Source: Pseudomonadota bacterium (GTDB lineage: Bacteria > Pseudomonadota > Gammaproteobacteria > Steroidobacterales > Steroidobacteraceae). From it: DNA of 64,000 nucleotides. Shown here piece by piece: positions 60,228 to 64,000 of the stretch. The DNA lies in assembly GCA_018241525.1 (NCBI GenBank), contig JAFEDR010000001.1, forward strand, positions 248,001 to 312,000. The letters run 5' to 3'. A program made the translations under genes and the position numbers. The first letter of the stretch is position 1, and each line of letters starts with the position of its first letter. The notes under the pieces were generated by a model that was not told the DNA's origin, did not search any database, and worked only from the letters and a program-made list of their open reading frames with translations.

Positions 60228-60941
60228 TCAGCGATGGGCGGTGGCGTCGACTTCGCGGATGTACGCCGCGCCACCCAGCTCGTTCATCTGCTCGATGATC
60301 CACGCCTGGCGGCGGTAGAGGTAGGCGCTCGGCCGGTCGGCATGCAGCTTCTTGGGGTTCGGCAGCACCGCGGCGAGCAGCGCGCTCTGGGCCTGCGTCA
60401 GGTGGGCCGCGTCGGTGCGAAACAGGCGCGGCGCGGCGGCGCCGACGCCGTAGATGCCGGGCGCGAACTCCGCGACGTTGAGGTAGACCTCGAGGATCCG
60501 CTGCTTCGGCCAGAACAGCTCGATCAGCAGCGTCAGGTATGCCTCGAGGCCCTTGCGCACGAAGCTCGGTCCCGGCCACAGGAACAGGTTCTTCGCCACC
60601 TGCTGGCTGATCGTGCTCGCCCCGCGCAGCCGCTTGCCGCGCTCGCGTTCCTTGATGGCCTGGTCGATCGCCTCGAAGTCGAAACCCGGGTGAAACGCGA
60701 ACTTCTGGTCCTCGGAGGCGATCACCGCGAGCTTGGCGTGGCGCGAGATCCGCTCGTACGGCGTCCAGCGGTAGTCGAGCTGCCAGCTCGGATCGCGCGC
60801 GGCGCGCGCCTCGAGGTAGCCGCTCAGCATGAACGTGCTGCCGAGCGGCGGCAGCCAGCGCATCGCCAGCACCGCGAGGGCCGTGGTCGCGACGAAGGCC
60901 GCGACCAGCCACGCCAGGAGCTTGGCGAGCTTGCGCAGCAC
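60228..60941 (-). CDS. mtgA: Monofunctional peptidoglycan transglycosylase
   Basis: A 237-residue GT51 enzyme that polymerises lipid II without a transpeptidase domain. An N-terminal transmembrane helix (about residues 8-27) is followed by catalytic VIASEDQKFAFHPGFDFEAI (with the Glu of SED), RGASTISQQVAKNLFL, WPKQRILEVYLNVAEFAPGIYGV and AQSALLAAVLPNPKKLHADRPS. It starts 19 bases after the ppiB stop on the same strand. Confidence 0.95.
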   Translation of the reverse strand: MLRKLAKLLAWLVAAFVATTALAVLAMRWLPPLGSTFMLSGYLEARAARDPSWQLDYRWTPYERISRHAKLAVIASEDQKFAFHPGFDFEAIDQAIKERERGKRLRGASTISQQVAKNLFLWPGPSFVRKGLEAYLTLLIELFWPKQRILEVYLNVAEFAPGIYGVGAAAPRLFRTDAAHLTQAQSALLAAVLPNPKKLHADRPSAYLYRRQAWIIEQMNELGGAAYIREVDATAHR

Positions 60942-60960
60942 CCGGCCGCCCGCCGTCCGC

Positions 60961-61449
60961 TCAGCCCTCGACGACGGTCACCGATTCGATGACGACCGGC
61001 TCGAGCGGCACGTCCTCGTGGTAGCCGCGCGTCCCGGTCGCGACCGCGGCGATCTTGTCGACCACATCCATGCCCTCGGCGACGTGGCCGAACACGGCGT
61101 AGCCGGCGCTGCCGCGGCCGGCATCGAGCGAGACGTTGTCCTTCAGGTTCACGAAGAACTGCGAGGTGGCGCTGTGCGGGTCGTTGGTGCGGGCCATCGA
61201 CAGCGTGCCGCGGCGGTTCTTGAGGCCGTTGGCGGCCTCGTTCTTGATCGGGGCGCGCGTCTTCTTCTGCGCCATGTCCGCCGTCAGGCCGCCGCCCTGG
61301 ATCACGAAACCCGGGATCACGCGGTGGAATACGGTGCCGTCGAAGTGGCCGGCGGTCGCGTAGTCGATGAAGTTCTGGCAGGTGACCGGCGCATCGTCAG
61401 GGGCGAGCTCGACCAGGAAGGTGCCGAGCGAGGTCTGGAACTTGAGCAC
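60961..61449 (-). CDS. ppiB: Cyclophilin-type peptidyl-prolyl isomerase
   Basis: A 162-residue cytoplasmic cyclophilin; no signal peptide is present. Family residues are seen in FHRVIPGFVIQGGG (catalytic Arg), SMARTNDPHSATSQFFVNLKDN and GYAVFGHVAEGMDVVDKIAAV. Bacterial cyclophilins often have a His or similar residue where human CypA has its cyclosporin-binding Trp, which I did not map here. The gene begins 45 bases after the prmC stop. Confidence 0.95.
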   Translation of the reverse strand: MLKFQTSLGTFLVELAPDDAPVTCQNFIDYATAGHFDGTVFHRVIPGFVIQGGGLTADMAQKKTRAPIKNEAANGLKNRRGTLSMARTNDPHSATSQFFVNLKDNVSLDAGRGSAGYAVFGHVAEGMDVVDKIAAVATGTRGYHEDVPLEPVVIESVTVVEG

Positions 61450-61494
61450 GAGGGGTCTCCGGGCGGTGGCGGCCAGCTCGCCGCGGCCGCGATT

Positions 61495-62327
61495 CTAGTC
61501 GCCCCGCCGGCCCGCCGTCGCGCGCTCGTGGCCGGCGAGGTCGCGCCGCGATTCGACGGTGCGCAGGCCCGCCCCGCCGAGCAGCGCGCGCACGCCGGCC
61601 GCCTGATCGGCGCCGTGCTCGAGCAGCAGCGCGCCGCCCGGCTTCAGGTGCGCGCCCGCGCGCGCGGCGAGGGTGGCGAGCGCCTCGAGCCCGCCCGGAC
61701 CCGCCACCAGCGCCTCCCGCGGCTCGTGGCCGAGCTCGGCCGCCCCGAGGTGCGGGTCGTCAGCTGCCAGGTACGGCGGATTCGAGACGATGACGTCGTA
61801 GCGGCGGCCCGCCACCGGCCCGAACCAGTCGCCGGCGAGCAGGCGGGCGTTGCCGATCGCGAGGCTCGCCAGGTTGCGCGCGGCGAAGGCCAGCGCCGCC
61901 GGGCTCGCCTCGACCAGGTCGACCGCGGCATCCGGGCGCTCGCGGGCGAGCGCGAGCCCGATCGCGCCGCTGCCCGCCCCGAGGTCGAGCACCGCCGGCC
62001 GGGTGGTGCCGCGCAAGAGCTCGAGCGCCCATTCCACCAGCAGCTCCGTCTCCGGGCGCGGCACCAGCACCCCGGGGCCGACGGCGAGCGCGAGGCTCCA
62101 GAACTCGCGCCGGCCGGTGAGGTAGGCGACCGGCTCGCCCGCGGCGCGCCGCGCGAGCAGCGCTGCGAAGGTGGCGGCAGCCGCCGGCTCGAGCGCCGCG
62201 TCGTCGCGTGCCGCGAGCCGCGCGCGCTCGACGCCGAGCGCATGCGCCAGCAGCAGCTCGGCATCCAGGCGGGGCGAGCCGGAACTCGACGCGAGCCGGC
62301 GGGCGGCGTCCGCGAGCGCGTCCCGGA

Positions 62328-62331
<4 letters not shown>
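61495..62331 (-). CDS. prmC: Release factor glutamine N5-methyltransferase
   Basis: A 278-residue PrmC/HemK, which methylates the GGQ glutamine of release factors. It has [34 protein letters not shown], the SAM motif [16 protein letters not shown] and the catalytic NPPY in [17 protein letters not shown]. The ATG overlaps the stop of prfA, its substrate gene, as ATGA. The C terminus [12 protein letters not shown] is standard. Confidence 0.96.
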
Positions 62332-63403
<1,072 letters not shown>

Positions 63404-63407
<4 letters not shown>

Positions 63408-64000
63408 TCGGCGTCGGCGTCCAGCCGGAACAGCCGCCGCGCGGCCGCGACCAGCGCCTCATCGCCCGCCTCGCCCGCCTGGCGCAGCTCGTGCGTCGGC
63501 GGGTGGATCAGCCGGTGGGTCAGCGTGTCGGCGAGGTAGGCGAGTGCCTCCTCGGGCGTGCGGCCGGCGCCGATCAGGCGCCGCGCCTGCTCGAGCGTCG
63601 TCGCGCGGATCGACTCCGCCGAGGTGCGCAGCTCGCGGATGGTCGGCACCGCCTGCTGGCCGCGCAGGCCGGACAGGAAGCGCGCGACTTCCTCGTCGAT
63701 CAGGATGCGCGCCTCGCGCGCCCCGTCCTCGCGCGCCTTGAGGTTCTGCGTGACGAAGTTCTGCAGGTCATCGATGGTGTAGAGGTAGACGTCCTCGAAC
63801 GCGGCCACGGCCGGGTCGATGTCCCGCGGCACCGCGATATCGACCATGAACATCGGCCGGCGGCGGCGCGCCGCGAGTGCGGCCTCGACGTCGGCGGCGC
63901 CGATCACCACCGTCGGGCTCGCCGTCGAGCTCACCACGATGTCGGCGTCCGCGAGATGCGTCGGCAGCGCGTCGAGCGTGATGGCCGAGGCGTTGAACTC
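63404..64000 (-). CDS. hemA: Glutamyl-tRNA reductase, 3' part (gene continues past the right edge)
   Basis: The last 198 codons of hemA, the NADPH enzyme that makes glutamate semialdehyde from Glu-tRNA for tetrapyrrole synthesis. The visible part begins in the NADPH domain ([29 protein letters not shown]) and includes the spinal helix and dimerisation domain ([44 protein letters not shown]). The frame is open to position 64000, so the N-terminal catalytic domain lies outside. The end overlaps prfA by four bases. Confidence 0.95.

Overview
This window is very GC-rich, densely coding DNA from a free-living Gram-negative bacterium, most likely a high-GC gammaproteobacterium of the Xanthomonadales/Nevskiales/Steroidobacterales kind. 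That placement is an inference from gene content: the lptD-surA-pdxA-rsmA-apaG-apaH block, amgK-murU, mreBCD-mrdA-rodA-mltB-rlpA-dacA, gatCAB, a TonB-dependent receptor and a bacterial kynurenine pathway. I found no phage, IS element, CRISPR array, rRNA or tRNA. No gene-free stretch exceeds 300 bases; the longest are 29430-29714, 5704-5924 and 55117-55279.

Region 1 (1-16528) is catabolic and accessory. It holds an M19 dipeptidase, a MocR-type regulator divergent from a beta-alanine:pyruvate transaminase plus an acylating (methyl)malonate-semialdehyde dehydrogenase, a TonB-dependent receptor, an alpha/beta hydrolase, a TTC38-like TPR protein with an EamA transporter, an aldehyde dehydrogenase/FAD amine-oxidase pair, DNA-3-methyladenine glycosylase I and an S10 carboxypeptidase.

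Region 2 (16617-29429, all minus strand) starts with a three-gene unit: a secreted protein, an ECF sigma factor, and a membrane protein with a Pro/Ala-rich linker and periplasmic ankyrin repeats that looks like its anti-sigma partner. Next comes an oligopeptide-use operon read from coaX leftwards: M20 peptidase, a solute-binding-protein/permease fusion, a second permease, a double ATPase, aldehyde dehydrogenase, SDR and P1-family aminopeptidase. The complete Dpp/Opp-type importer is packed into three reading frames.

Region 3 (29715-36556) has folA, a four-gene kynurenine operon (3-hydroxyanthranilate dioxygenase, kynurenine formamidase, kynureninase, kynurenine 3-monooxygenase), a small secreted unknown, and apaH/apaG preceded by a universal stress protein gene. 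Region 4 (36583-54xxx) is the core envelope and cofactor region: lptD-surA-pdxA-rsmA, divergent amgK-murU-lipA-lipB, then the convergent ten-gene cell-shape and peptidoglycan run from mreB to the DUF493 gene. Region 5 (55280-64000) holds gatCAB, hslO, a TonB-like protein, mtgA, ppiB and the hemA-prfA-prmC operon; hemA runs off the right edge.

Three patterns recur. Translationally coupled overlaps (ATGA, GTGA, TGATG) occur within operons. Stop codons overlap or touch between convergent genes, leaving no room for terminators. AT-rich -10 boxes, several reading CGCTATA(A/C)T, sit directly in front of start codons and suggest short-leader or leaderless mRNAs.
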